Source: Aristolochia californica (lineage: Eukaryota; Streptophyta; Magnoliopsida; Piperales; Aristolochiaceae). Taken from it: a stretch of 64,000 bases of DNA. Positions 32,382 to 43,298 of this stretch are shown one piece after another. The first letter of the stretch is position 1. Each line of letters starts with the position of its first letter. The DNA lies in contig JARWKL010000002.1 of NCBI GenBank assembly GCA_029961685.1, positions 33,944,908-34,008,907 of the forward strand, given 5' to 3'. A program made the position numbers and the translations under genes. The notes under the pieces are model-generated. The model worked only from the letters and a program-made list of their open reading frames with translations. It was not told the DNA's origin and did not search any database.

Positions 32382-33300
32382 ATGCCCAAGGCAAATCAAC
32401 AAGAAGAGACGTCCACACCCACGCAAATCAATGCAAAGGAGACATCCACTTCGCTCATGCAAGCCATGCAAAGGGGGACGTTCTCATTCATGGATGTATC
32501 TCAACCACATCAAGGATCTTCTAGAACAAGTTCTCCTACTCTCATTCAGATAAGGGATAGACCACAAACTTCTTTAGCTATTGAAGAATCTCCTAAAATC
32601 ATTTCCCAATGGCATGATGCGATGAAAGAAGAATACAATGTTCTTCAATGAAATAACACCTGGGAACTCATTCCTAAACAATCTGATATGCCTGTAGTTA
32701 GATCTCGATGGAATTTTTGAACCCAATACAATAAGGATAGAATTGTCCAAAAGTACAAAGCTCCTCTTGTAGCTCAAGGACATAGACAACTTCCAAGAAT
32801 CAACTATGATCAAACCTTTAGTCATGTGGTTTGTCCTCAAATGAATCGAGTAGTTCTTACCCAAGCCCTTTATTATAGCTAGCCATTACTTCAATTTGAT
32901 GTAAACAATGTTTTCCTTCTCAGATCTCTTGGAAGAAAGTATATATGCATCAGCCTCCCGGTTTTGAAAGTTCACACTTTCCAGATCATGTATGCAAGCT
33001 CAAAAAAAGGTATTTACATTCTTAAACAACACTTGGATTTTGCTATGCCCAATTTAGTGATTTTTTACTTCATTTTGGTATTCAAACTAGTAAAGCAGAT
33101 CCTTTATTGTTCTGTTGTCATTCTTATCCTAACTATTTATATCTCCTTCTTTGTGTTCAAATAAGACATCTATCGTTAGAACTTACAAAAAATCCTTGAA
33201 TGATACTTTTTTAGTCAAAAGTCTAGGTTCTCTAGATGTCTTCCTAGGCATTCAAGTTCATCGACCATCTAAGAAGTTAAGATTATTTTTATTTAATTGA
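32382..33300 (+). pseudogene. Copia linker/RT remnant inside Dup2
   Basis: QWHDAMKEEYNVLQ, stop, NNTWELIPK and RSRWNF open the RT. YKAPLVAQGHRQLPRINYDQTF, VLTQALYY and LQFDVNNVFLL match the RLVAKG / YDETF / DVKNAFL blocks. Stops and frameshifts are frequent. The YVDD block is missing; the text resumes at FLGIQVHRPSKKLRLFL. The same arrangement is in Dup3. Confidence 0.8.
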
Positions 33301-33698
33301 AAATCATATTATCGTTGTAAATAAATTTACATAATTTCTTATTTAATTTTGATTAATTGAATACTTTAATTATATAACGTAAATGTGAATTGAATTCTTC
33401 ATATATTTTTATGATTTAAAATAATGTTATGAAATTAAGAAATTATTTTATAACCAAAGTAGTCAATACCAGATTTATCTGAATTAATTAAAAATATTTC
33501 TAATATATAATGACTTATAATAGGACAAATGCCTCTTTTTTAGTTATTTTATCAACAATCTAGTTTTTTAATCAATTCCATCCCTACTTGCCATAAATTT
33601 GACTAACGCAAAATCTAAATTTTATTGCACTTTCTATGGACCACACTAACATAAAATTGTACATTCTCAAGGGATAGTAAATCCGTGCCACCCTCCTC

Positions 33699-33699
<1 letters not shown>

Positions 33700-33733
<34 letters not shown>
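33700..33733 (+). repeat. Poly-C tract, 34 C
   Basis: An uninterrupted run of C. At the same place Dup3 has only a short C-rich stretch (TTCCCCTCCCCCCATG near 52050). Confidence 0.9.
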
Positions 33734-33878
33734 ACCCCTTCTATGACTTTAATAGGGAATAATGCTCCTATTAATAGGCTCATAAGGCCTTCATCTTCAA
33801 GATGCAGGCCCCCTTGATTTTAATGTCTAACATTCTTCCTCTTCTTTTATTCAAATCTGAAGAGGATCCCATTAATAG

Positions 33879-34493
33879 TGTTACAATGTGGGGCCCACCA
33901 TGTGGATGTAGGCCATCACGAAGAATCCTAGAGGACTTGGGACACCAAGAAGAGTCCTCTCCCAAAGCAAGCACGAGTTAAGGAATCAAGAAGTACAAGC
34001 TGAATTGATCTAGGAGACTTGAATATCAAGTGGGACCCACAAAGATCTCACGAGCTAGCACTCTTATCAAGGTGCGTTGGAGGATCATGAGGGGCCCACA
34101 AGGATAAGGCCACGAGATGGCTTATCCATTATGTGCACATGAATAATAAAGGACTCCTAGTTCTACTCAAGTTAGTCTTCTAGTTGTTTAGTTTAAATAG
34201 ACTTACTTATATTGAAGAGTTAGAGTTGAAATATAATTAGGATTGAATGATAATTTGTATAAGGACTCTACTCCTCGTCCTCTACTTATAAATAGAGGTC
34301 TTTTAATTCGAAATATATCAAGTCACATATTCAATCCTGAGTTGGTTCTCTCTCTCCCTCTCCTTGCTTGGCGCAGCTCGCTCTTTTCCTTTTTATTTTT
34401 TCTGCTCTACCCGAGAGCTTTTCTCCCCTTTTATCTTTTTCCTTTCTTCTTTCTCTTGTTTGTGATTATGGAAAAGGAATCCTAAATTCAACA
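33879..34493 (+). repeat. 5' LTR of copia E
   Basis: TGTTACAATGTGGGGCCC to CTAAATTCAACA, 615 bp. It contains a TATAAATAGAGG-type promoter stretch near 34288 and a CT-rich region downstream, as expected for a transcribed LTR. Confidence 0.95.
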
Positions 34494-34494
34494 T

Positions 34495-34508
34495 CGTATT
34501 AGAGCAAC
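34495..34508 (+). promoter_or_regulatory. Primer binding site of copia E, decayed
   Basis: CGTATTAGAGCAAC follows the LTR where TGGTATCAGAGCAAC would be expected, so two or three changes from the initiator-Met type. Confidence 0.65.
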
Positions 34509-34992
34509 ATATTTAGGATCCCTCAATAAAGGAATGCTCTAGAGAAGTGATGATCAATACCACTAAAAGAAGGCTCTTGTATGAAGGAAGAACACAAGCC
34601 GAGAGATAAGTGTTCAAAATAAATTTTTTTATGCTACTGATTCTTGAATTTAGATGATGATTTAAGTATGAATATGTGAAATCTTTCATGTTATTATGTT
34701 ATGGATATACATGCCCCTCTATCTAGAAGGAGCTATCCAAACATTTTTATCGGTTTTGAAATTCTGTTTGCCAAGACTAGTCCATACTTAGATTATTGAA
34801 ATTTTTTCTCTCATGGGATATGAGTTCCCTGGTATAAAATATTTCTATGGAGCCTCTTATGAGTGGTTTTCTGAAGAAAAACAATTATAATTTAGCATTG
34901 ATTGTATATTACATATACCAAGTTGATTGAAGAAGTTCTACTTGGTGTTAATATTTGAAGTTTTTGAAGAGCCTATCACGGCTGATGATAAT

Positions 34993-35984
34993 ATGAATAT
35001 CAAAGGTGATATACTGAAAATCACCACCATACCCTTACTTGGGGTATCAAATTTTATGAGTTGGTCCACCTCGGTTAGGAGGTTTCTCATAACCAAAGAC
35101 CTACTTGGTCACCTCACTACCCGATGACCACCTGTTGATGAAGATAATATTTTTTATATGAAATGGTTGAAGAATGATACTTTGGTAATTGGTTGGGTGA
35201 TAAATAGCATGGAAGAACATGTATCTAGTAATGTTATTCATCTTGACACTGCTAAACATATTTGGGAGAAATGTACTAAACTATATTCATGCCCTGATAC
35301 ACTGCATAGACCCTATGATATTCTCCTGAGAATGTTGAATACTAAACAAGGAGAAAATAGTCATGAGTACGTGGCCCGGTTTAAAGTCTTTCTTCAAGAG
35401 TGGAAGTTAGCTCAGCCCTCCACCACTGATATTTCTATCCAGGATAAACAAAAGGAGGCATTAATTACTGCTATTTGTCTTGCAAATGTTAACCTCATCT
35501 TGAGATTGCCAAGAGTCAACTATTGAGTTCTTCTGTTGTCCCAAAATTTGATGATGTGCATGCAACATTACTTCGTATTGCAGAAACCACTTCCTCCACT
35601 ACTGATGTGTCATCCGCTATGTATTCTGATCATAGAGGATCATCCTCTGACTGTGACCGAGGCCGAGGAACAGGTTATAGAGGGGGCAGAGGAAGAGGAA
35701 GAAGAGATTATAATGCTGGCAGTACAGATGATATTAAATGTTCTCATTGTAAATTTTTGGGCCACACTATAGACCAGTGCCATTACAGGGCATGCACCTA
35801 CTGTGGTAAATATGACCACTATAAAGAAATATGCTATAAGGCTAATGACAGGTCAGATTCGACAAGGGCATATCAAGCCCGCATAAGTGATGCGCAAGAC
35901 CATCCCACAACACCAGTTGAACAGAAAGTTATTACTAATGAAAAGTATGAACTATTTCAAAAAATGAAGACCATGCTAGGGTGA
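34993..35984 (+). pseudogene. Gag of copia E
   Basis: ATG at 34993 starts MNIKGDILKITTIPLLG and FMSWSTSVRRFLITKDLL, aligned with gag of F (SDILRITTIPLRGLSNYMSW). An in-frame TGA is at 35125. A one-base loss near 35488 shifts the frame: the text reads PHLEIAKSQLLSSSVVPKFD across the break. Two complete CCHC knuckles follow, CSHCKFLGHTIDQC and CTYCGKYDHYKEIC, after an RG-rich stretch. The frame stops at TGA 35982-35984, immediately before the protease in the same frame. Confidence 0.85.
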
Positions 35985-36017
35985 TCTCCTAGCCCCTCTG
36001 CCACTACTACTTTAGGT

Positions 36018-37442
36018 ATGCTATCTGCCTCCTCTTCATCCTGGATAATTGATTCAGGAGCCTCCAAGCATCTTACAGGTAGCAAAACTTTATTACATTC
36101 TTTATCTCCGAGTCTTTCACACAAGTTTGTTACCATAGTTGAGGGTTCTCAAACCAAAGTCCAAGGAAAAGGTTCCACTTCTGTTACTCCATCACTTCCG
36201 CTCAATGATTTTTTTTTTGTTCCTTCTTTTCCTTTAAACTTACTCTCTTTGAGTCAGCTTACAAAATATTTTAATTTCTCAGTTACCTTCTCACCTACTT
36301 CATGTGTTTTTCAGGATCTTATAATGAAGCAGGTGATTGGTGGAGGCCATGAACAAGGGGGGCTCAACTACTTGAACATGCCAAAGATCAATATGGTGTC
36401 TACTACTGAGAATGAGACACTATTATGGCACAATCGGTTGGGACATCCTTCCATACAATCTCTTCATCATATGTTTCCATCTCTTAAGATGAGGTCAGAA
36501 TTCAGTTGTGAGGTGTGTCAGTTAAGTAAACATCAAAGGAGTACAAACTCTCCTCGTCCAGAAGCCAAAAGTAATATTCCATTGATTCATACTAATGTTT
36601 GGGGGCCTTTGAGTGTCTCTAATATTTCCCAAGCCAAATATTTTATAACTTTTATTAATGATTTCACTCGCACAACTTGGTTGTTTATTTTTAAGGAGCC
36701 TTCTGAGATATCATCTATTTTTAAATATTTTTATGTGATGGTACTCATACAATTTGGTCATAAAATAAAATTCCTCTGGTCTTATAATGCCAAAGAGTAT
36801 ATTTCAAAAGACCTTGACTCATTTTGTCAAGAGAATGGCATCATCCATCAGACATCATGTGCCTACACTCCTCAACAAAACAGTGTAGTCGAACAGAAAA
36901 ATTGTCATATTCTTGAGGTAGCTAGAGGTCTATTATATGCCATGAAAGTTCCATATTTTTATTGGCCCCATGTTGTCCTTACATCATGTTTTCTTATAAA
37001 TCGTCTACCGTCTACCATTCTTGGGAATAAATCCCCCTACTCTAAATTATTACCACATGATGATCCATTTGCATTACCATTGAAAGTCTTCGGTTGTCAA
37101 TGTTTTGTTCATAATACATTGCCTAGACATAGCAAACTTGACCTTAACTCTATCAAATGTATTTTTTTGGGATACTCTCACACACAAAAGGGTTATGTTT
37201 GCTATAGTCCTCCTTTGAAGCATTTATTTGTGTCCAGGGATGTAACTTTTTTTGAAGACTCCTCATATTATTCTGATAGCACTCCACCTGGTATGTCATC
37301 CGTACCAAGTTCTCCTCGACTGGTTGTGCCTCGTGATACAGAGATTGCTCAACCCCGAGAGCTAGTGGCCGACACCACACCTGCCGAGTTATCTGATCCA
37401 CCAGAGGTAAGTCCTTCACCACTAGTCATTTTTGGTCCTTAG
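36018..37442 (+). pseudogene. Protease and integrase of copia E (open 474 codons, catalytic residues lost)
   Basis: SSWIIDSGASKHLTG is the protease site with an intact D-S-G. HNRLGHPS with CEVCQLSKH forms the HHCC finger. In the core the first Asp is changed (IHTNVWGPL for HSDVWGP) and the second too (WSYNAKEY for RSDNAKEY), while the Glu remains in TPQQNSVVEQKN. GYSHTQKGYVCYSP ends the domain. The frame is long and open yet the enzyme cannot work, so missense change has outpaced frame decay. It is in the same frame as the end of gag. Confidence 0.9.
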
Positions 37443-38355
37443 TTTGATACTCGTCCTATTGCTATAATAAAAGAACTCGATCATGCACTCAACCTTCTAC
37501 TTCTCACCCTATTTCCAATTTTGTGTCTCATCATCGCCTCTCACCTTTATGTTGTCATTTTATTTCTTCTATTTCCTCCATTTTTGTTCCACAGTCATAT
37601 TAGGAGGCTCTACAACATCAAAGGTGGAAGGCAATAATGGATAAAGAAATGAAGGCCCTCAATGATAATCACACATCGTCTCTGGTTCCACTACCTACAG
37701 ATAAAAAACCCGTTGATGGCAAGTGGGTTTATACAGTCAAACATAATCCGGATGGGACCATTGCATGATTGAAGGCTTGACTGGTTGCAAAAGGTTACAC
37801 TCAATGCTATGGCATTGATTATGATGATACGTTCTCTCCAATGGAAAAAATGACCTCGGTACGTATATTATTATCATTGGCAGCTAATTCATCTTGGCCC
37901 CACATATCAACTGGATGTCAAAAATGCATTTCTCAATGGTGATATGAAAGAAGAGATTTATATGCAACAAGCAACTGGATATGTGGTTGAGGGGGAGTCC
38001 GTATGTCGCCTTAAAAATCTCTATATGGACTAGAGCAATCCTCACGAGCATGTTTGAGAAATTAAGTCAAGCCATCATACAAGCGGGTTTTTATAGATGC
38101 TCTGCAAACCACTCAGTATTTATTGAGAACACAGCAAGATGTAAAGTGATTCTAGCTGTTTATGTTGACGATATTATTTTAACTGGGAGTGATTATGAGG
38201 GCATTCATAAAATAAAAGAAATAATATGTGCTGAATTCAAGACGAAGGGTCTTGGATTGCTGAAGTACTTTTTGGGTATTGAGGTCCTACAATCCTGACA
38301 TGGGATTATTCTATCCGAAAGAAAATATGCCCTTGATCTACTAGAAGAAACATGT
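37443..38355 (+). pseudogene. Linker and reverse transcriptase of copia E
   Basis: After a TAG at 37441 the linker and start of RT are broken. [20 protein letters not shown] and TGYVVEGESVCRLK are read near 37910-38010, followed by a frameshift at YGLEQS. The second half is open (38041-38298) and keeps the active site: LAVYVDDIILTGSD, then FLGIEVLQS and TGA. The DVKNAFL and YVDD blocks are in different frames. Confidence 0.85.
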
Positions 38356-39119
38356 ATGATGGGATGCAAACCAGTAGACACTCCTATGGATGCAGATACA
38401 AAATTATGTGGAGGCACTGGAGAAGATGTAGATATTGGCAAATATCCAAGGTTAGTGGAACGACTCATTTACCTGTGTGTAACGAGGCCAGACATTTCAT
38501 ACACAGTAAGTGTGGTAAGTCAATACATGCACAAACCACAACTTAGTCATTGGCAAGTACTTGAGAGGATACTATGTTATCTAAATGGAGCTTCTGGAAG
38601 AGGGCTCCTCTATAAAAAAAGCATGGCCAATTCAACATTGAGGGATTCTCGGATGCAAACTGGGTCGGATCTCCAGATGATAGAAAATCGACTTCTGGAT
38701 TTTGCACGATGGGTGGAGGAAACCTAGTTATGTGAAAAAGCAAAAAAAAAAATGTAGTAGCTCGTTAAAGTGTAGAAGCAGAGTACAAAGCCATGGCACA
38801 CACTGTAAGTGAACTCTTATGGATAAGATCTCTTCTTACTGAATTGGGATTCAATGAAGAAGCTCCAATGGATCTATACTGTTATAATCAAGCAGCAATA
38901 CTTATTACATCGAATCCAGTCTTCCATGAGAGAACAAAGCAAATTGAGGTAGATTGCCACTTTATTAGAGAAAAATTCCAAGCTGGTCTCTTATCCCTGA
39001 AGTACATATCATCACAAAATCAAGTTGTAGACATTCTCACCAAACCAGTAACTCACAAGATTATGTCTACCATATGCAGCAAGCTAGGCGTGTATGACGT
39101 CTTCTCACCCCCAGCTTGA
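38356..39119 (+). pseudogene. RT thumb and RNase H of copia E
   Basis: GCKPVDTPMDADTKLCG and YPRLVERLIYLCVTRPDISY continue RT in the same frame. RNase H is frameshifted near 38600-38750; SVEAEYKAMAHT keeps the Glu, but LYCYNQAA has Tyr where LHCDNQAA has the catalytic Asp. FHERTKQIEVDCHF and QVVDILTKPVT follow. The frame ends in VFSPPA and TGA, and the stop codon is part of the polypurine tract region. Confidence 0.85.
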
Positions 39120-39126
39120 GGGGGAG
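39112..39126 (+). promoter_or_regulatory. Polypurine tract of copia E
   Basis: AGCTTGAGGGGGAG directly before the 3' LTR, the same as in F and the H family. Confidence 0.9.
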
Positions 39127-39739
39127 TGTTACAATATGGGGCCCACCATGTGGACGTAGGCCATCAAGAAGAATCCTAGAGGACTTGGGACACCAAGAAG
39201 AGTCCTCACCCAAAGCAAGCACGAGTTAAGGAATCAAGAAGCACAAGCTGAATTGATCTAGAAGATTTCTAGATCAAGTGGGACCCACAAAGATCTCACG
39301 AGCTGGCACTCTTATCAAGATGCGTTGGAGGATCATGAGGGGCCCACAAGGATAAGGCCACAAGCTGGCTTATCCATTATGTGCACGTGAATAATAAAGG
39401 ACTCCTAGTTCTACTCAAGTTAGTCTTCTAGTTGTTTAGTTTAAATAGACTTACTTATATTGAAGAGTTAGACTTGGAATGCAATTAGGATTGAATGATA
39501 AGTTGTATAAGGACGCTGCCTCCTCCTCTACTATAAATAGAGGTCTTCTAAGTCGAAATATATCAAGTTACACATTCAATCCCGAGTTGTTTCTCTCTCT
39601 CCCTCTCCTTGCTTGGCGCAGCTCACTCTTTTCCTTTTTATTTTTTTTGCTCTACCCGAGAGTTTTTCTCCCCTTTTCTCTTTTTTCCATTCTTCTTTCT
39701 CTTGTTCGTGAAAATGGAAACGGGATCCTAAATTCAAAA
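39127..39739 (+). repeat. 3' LTR of copia E
   Basis: TGTTACAATATGGGGCCC to CTAAATTCAAAA, 613 bp; the terminal CA is changed to AA. It is followed directly by the duplicated AATAG. Confidence 0.95.
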
Positions 39740-40815
39740 AATAGGAACTAGAGAGCAATTTTTTCCATGGGAAAGAGAAGATTTGGTTACATACCGCTAG
39801 TTTAGTTTGCTTCCATGACCTTTGTTCCTTTTCAATTTGGGTCTTAGGAAGGTCCCTTCAAATTCAACATGAAAGATGTATTATTTCCCTAATAAGATTT
39901 GTTTTCCATCAATTACGCTAATATCATGTTCAAGGGGATGATGTTGAATGACCTTGACCCCTTGAAACATAATTGTGATGACGAAAACTTGATAACTTGA
40001 GTCAATTAGACTTTTATCACAAACACTTAAAAAACTCGTGTGTGTGTGTGTGTGTGAAGAGGATCCTATTAAGAGGTACTAGAAATCAGTGGTTTCCATA
40101 GGAACGAGAACTTTGCTTCCATGACCTCTCTTCTTTCTCAATTTTGGCCTTAGGAAGGTTCCTTCAAATTTGACTTGAAAGATGTATTATTTTCCCTAAA
40201 AGACTCATTTTCCATCAAATTACGCTAATATCAAGCTCATGGGTGCAAGATGATGTTGAATCACCTTGACCCTTTAAAACAAAATTGTGATGACGAAAAC
40301 TTGATAACTTGAGTCAATTTGACTTTTATCATAAACGTTTAACAAACTTGTGTGTGTGTGTGTGTGTGTGTGTGTGAGAGTAGTTTTCTTGGACAACAAT
40401 TCACTAGGCTTGTTGAAACGAGATATTAAAATAAAATGCATAATTTAAAAAATCAAACAATTGGTTCAAAATAAAAAAAATTAAATAAATCAAACTTGAA
40501 TTTTAATGCTTTGGTACTTAAAAAAAATAAATAAGGGAGATAAAAAGCAGACAAAATTTAATGTGATTCGAAAAAATAGACAAGAAATTGAAGAAAATTT
40601 ATTGATGCTAAAGTATTTCTTAGAGGGAGATTTTGAGCTTCTATATATGCTAAATCTGATTTAGATCCATAATTTGACAAGAGCAAATCTTTAACTTATT
40701 AGAATTGGATTTAATTTTCTTTGCTTGTACAAATTTTTCTATTTTTTTTTATGTGGGTTCAATTGGTCCCTGCAAGTTAACATGAAAATGATTTACAGAA
40801 TCTTTTAATCTCAAT
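39740..40815 (+). repeat. Dup2c: right part of the second long-repeat copy
   Basis: It resumes the long repeat after copia E and matches 52194-53760 of Dup3. It holds two tandem units of about 320 bp (each GCTTCCATGACC ... AATTACGCTAATATC ... GTTTTCGTCATC region on the other strand) that each end in a GT run (40038-40056 and 40349-40376). No coding sequence was seen. Confidence 0.85.
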
Positions 40816-41289
40816 TAAGCTCAAATTGGTATGTCCCTGTATTTGCAGACTTTTGAAATTGGTCTAGAAAGTAATTTAAGAATGGCGTCTACAAAAAAAA
40901 TTGTAGTCGAAAATGGTGGAATTGAGACAAGTTCAATGGTGAAGTAAATCAATTTGACCACTTTTATGTGGGATGGGTGTCTCTCATGACCTTATAGGCT
41001 GTGTTAGGTTTAGTGTAATATTGAGAAGGGTTGGGCAAAAGAATGGACAAATGTAGGGCAAGAACTGGGTTGAGTTTCTGAAAACGCAATTACTTTGACA
41101 AGCTCTTTACCTAATTGAAGCTAAATAACCTTGCATACAAAATTTATAGGTCACCAAAAACTGTTACAACAAATAGTCTCTTTCCTAGTTGGTGCTTGAA
41201 AATTAAGCTAAATTTAAAAAGGCAACCTTGAAATTTGATTAGGGCTTATCGTATTTTTAAATGAGACTTTTGAAGCTTAACATTTGATT
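40816..41289 (+). other. Unassigned DNA after Dup2
   Basis: Similarity to Dup3 stops at about 40815. No transposon or gene match was recognised. Confidence 0.35.
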
Positions 41290-41773
41290 AGGGCTTATTG
41301 TATGGGAATATCCTATACACCTGTTGCAACAAGTTGGGAGTTCATGATGTTCTCTCACACCCAAACATGAGGGGGACTGTTGGAAGATGGGCTCAAACCC
41401 ACACGACCGAGGAAGGTCCACATATCCAATTGTATTAAAGATGGGTTCAAGCCCATAAAACCAAGGAAGGCCCACACATCCATGAGATGTGGAAGAGAGG
41501 CCCAAGGTCCACAGACCAAGGAGAAAGCCCACAAGCCCACATAGTGATGGCAGGATGGTAAGCAAAGAGTAATGTCATAGAGATGGCATTGATGTAATTA
41601 GTTTAAGTTCTGGGGTATTATTGTAATATTATGGTTTGGTCAATCGATAAATTGAGCTTTAGGGGGAGGGTTAGGATATAAGTACATAACCTTTTTTTCC
41701 TCCTGTTTTCTCCCAACGGGTCTGTTTCTCTCTTAATCCATGGGCTAAATCCATGGAGTCCTGAAAATCAACA
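41290..41773 (+). mobile_element. H4: 3' tip and LTR of an H-family element
   Basis: An RNase H tail module (KLGVHDVLSHPNM), the tract CATGAGGGGGAC, and an LTR at 41378-41773 running TGTTGGAAGATGGGC to GAAAATCAACA. No primer site follows, so this is a 3' LTR. The interior upstream is missing. Confidence 0.7.
41378..41773 (+). repeat. H4 LTR
   Basis: 396 bp, TG/CA ends. It is the reverse complement counterpart of the H1 LTR (8901-9295) and is colinear with the H5 LTR. Confidence 0.85.
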
Positions 41774-41939
41774 TGCCCCATTCTAAAGAAAATGACCACT
41801 TATAGTTGAGAATTTTTGTGGTAGTATGCAATTCTCCTAGTTTGGAAATCCTCTCAAGTAAGAAAGCCAATTCAACAAAAAGGGAAGTACTCTTACAAAT
41901 ATTTTTTGAACACAATATTTGTGATTCCAATTAAAACTT

Positions 41940-43087
41940 TTTGTTATGGATGATGTATTACTGATTTATTTGTTTGATGTTTGGTCCTTCCACCAATCTT
42001 TGTGTACAGAATGTTTGCGTTTCCTTGTCAAGATTAGAAAAAGTGAGACTAGCCTCTTCTCCAGTTTCATCCTTAGTGGCAGATTCTGTTTCAGATCTTC
42101 CTTTTGAACCCAAGAGCTATTGTGAGGCACTTAATTATCCAGCTTGGAGTGTAGCCATGGTTGAAGAATATGATCTTTTTCTTCATAATATACTTGGGTG
42201 GATTAATTTACAATACCCTTAAAAAATCATTCCTAGGAATTGATTCCTCATTAGCTTCTAGCAATGTCATTGGCTGCAAGTGGGTGTCTAAGGTAAAAAA
42301 AAACGCAAATGTCAATGTAGAATATCTTAAAACCTGGCTCATTGCATAAGGATATAAGCAACAACATGGAATTGATTATGATGAGTGGATGTCGTACTAG
42401 TCATCGCACTATTGAAGGGGTGGCCTCTTAAACGAGTGGATGCCAAAAATGCATTTTTGCATGGTCATCTGAATGGAGAGGTATACATGAGTCAAAACTT
42501 GGGTTTTTACATTGCTTTCATCCAGGTTAAATTTTCTAGTTGAAAAAAGCTCTGTAAATATGCTCCTCGGGCATTATTCCATAGGTTTACAAGCTTTCTT
42601 CAGGAACTTGGTTGCTAAGTGAACCCATCTGATCCCTCCATGTTTATGTATAATTCATCTGAAGGAATGATTTTGCTCGTCCTTTATTTGTATGATATTT
42701 TGCTTATGGGCAGCTCTTCCTATTTGTTACATGCGTTGATTTCTACTCTTCAACACGAGTTTGCTATGAAAGATCTTGGTTAGTTGCATTATTTTCTTAT
42801 AAAAGAGATTTTACCAGCACTATCATTTGCTTCTAACTGAATCAAATTATGCTTCTCAATTATTGGTGAAGTTTAATATGTAGAACAATAAACCTTGCTC
42901 TACATCCCTTGCTGTAAATACTCACTTATCTTCTAATGATGGCTAGCTCTTACCAAATCTTTTAGAATACAGACAAGTTGTTGGTACATTACAATATCAC
43001 ACATTTAAATGGATAGATCTTTCTTATGATGTAAATCTTTTTCACTGTATGTGCATCAGCCGAGAGGCACACATCTTAAGATGGTCA
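41940..43087 (+). pseudogene. Copia L: decayed linker and RT
   Basis: FEPKSYCEALNYPAWSVAMV and EEYDLFLHN are the linker before RT. CKWVSKVK, GYKQQHGIDYDE-like text, VDAKNAFLHGHLNGEVYM, LVLYLYDILLMGSS (YVDD changed to YLYD) and HEFAMKDLG follow in broken frames. No RNase H or LTR was found. It abuts copia K, which runs the opposite way. Confidence 0.75.
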
Positions 43088-43256
43088 TGTGAATTACTCT
43101 GATTTTTCAGATCAAAGTGTTTTCTATATTCTGTAAAAGTTAGAACCATTTCACTCGGTTTCACTAGAAACCCTATATAGAACACCAGGAGAAATTGACA
43201 AGTATACCCTTAGACATGAAAAAGACAAAAATTCCCTATCTACATAAACTTATTTA

Positions 43257-43262
<6 letters not shown>
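43088..43262 (-). repeat. Probable 3' LTR of copia K
   Basis: The coding strand begins TGTAAATAAGTTTATG after the G run. It contains TATATAGGGTTTC. The other end is uncertain, and there is no partner copy. Confidence 0.4.

Positions 43263-43288
<26 letters not shown>
43263..43288 (+). repeat. Poly-C tract, 26 C
   Basis: Uninterrupted C run at the polypurine tract of copia K (G on the coding strand). Confidence 0.9.
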
Positions 43289-43298
43289 TCCCTCAAAC

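Larger units (their letters stand above)
30301..33878 (+). repeat. Dup2b: middle part of the second long-repeat copy
   Basis: It continues Dup2a after D and matches 48664-52198 of Dup3 almost base for base: GGAAGAGCCAGTAGTT, TTTTGGGACATCATATTAA, ATGCCCAAGGCAAATCAACA. It contains a decayed copia RT (32382-33300) and a poly-C tract (33700-33733). It ends at GAAGAGGATCCCATTAATAG, where copia E inserted. The 30440-32380 stretch holds no recognised gene. Confidence 0.85.
33879..39739 (+). mobile_element. Copia E: full-length Ty1/copia element with perfect 5-bp target duplication
   Basis: LTRs 33879-34493 and 39127-39739 flank gag, protease, integrase, RT and RNase H in copia order. AATAG is present at 33874-33878 and 39740-39744. 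Dup3 carries the uninterrupted site (CCTATTAATAGGAACTAGAG at about 52186-52205), so the insertion is exact. LTR divergence is about 7% by eye. Same lineage as copia F. Integrase and RNase H catalytic residues are lost and there are several frame breaks. Confidence 0.95.

Noticed and set aside
37153..37422. Minus-strand open frame opposite copia E integrase
   Set aside because: Antisense shadow of the linker, with no independent support.
40038..40376. GT runs as a possible regulatory Z-DNA element
   Set aside because: They occur at every unit junction of a tandem repeat and are best explained as microsatellite growth.
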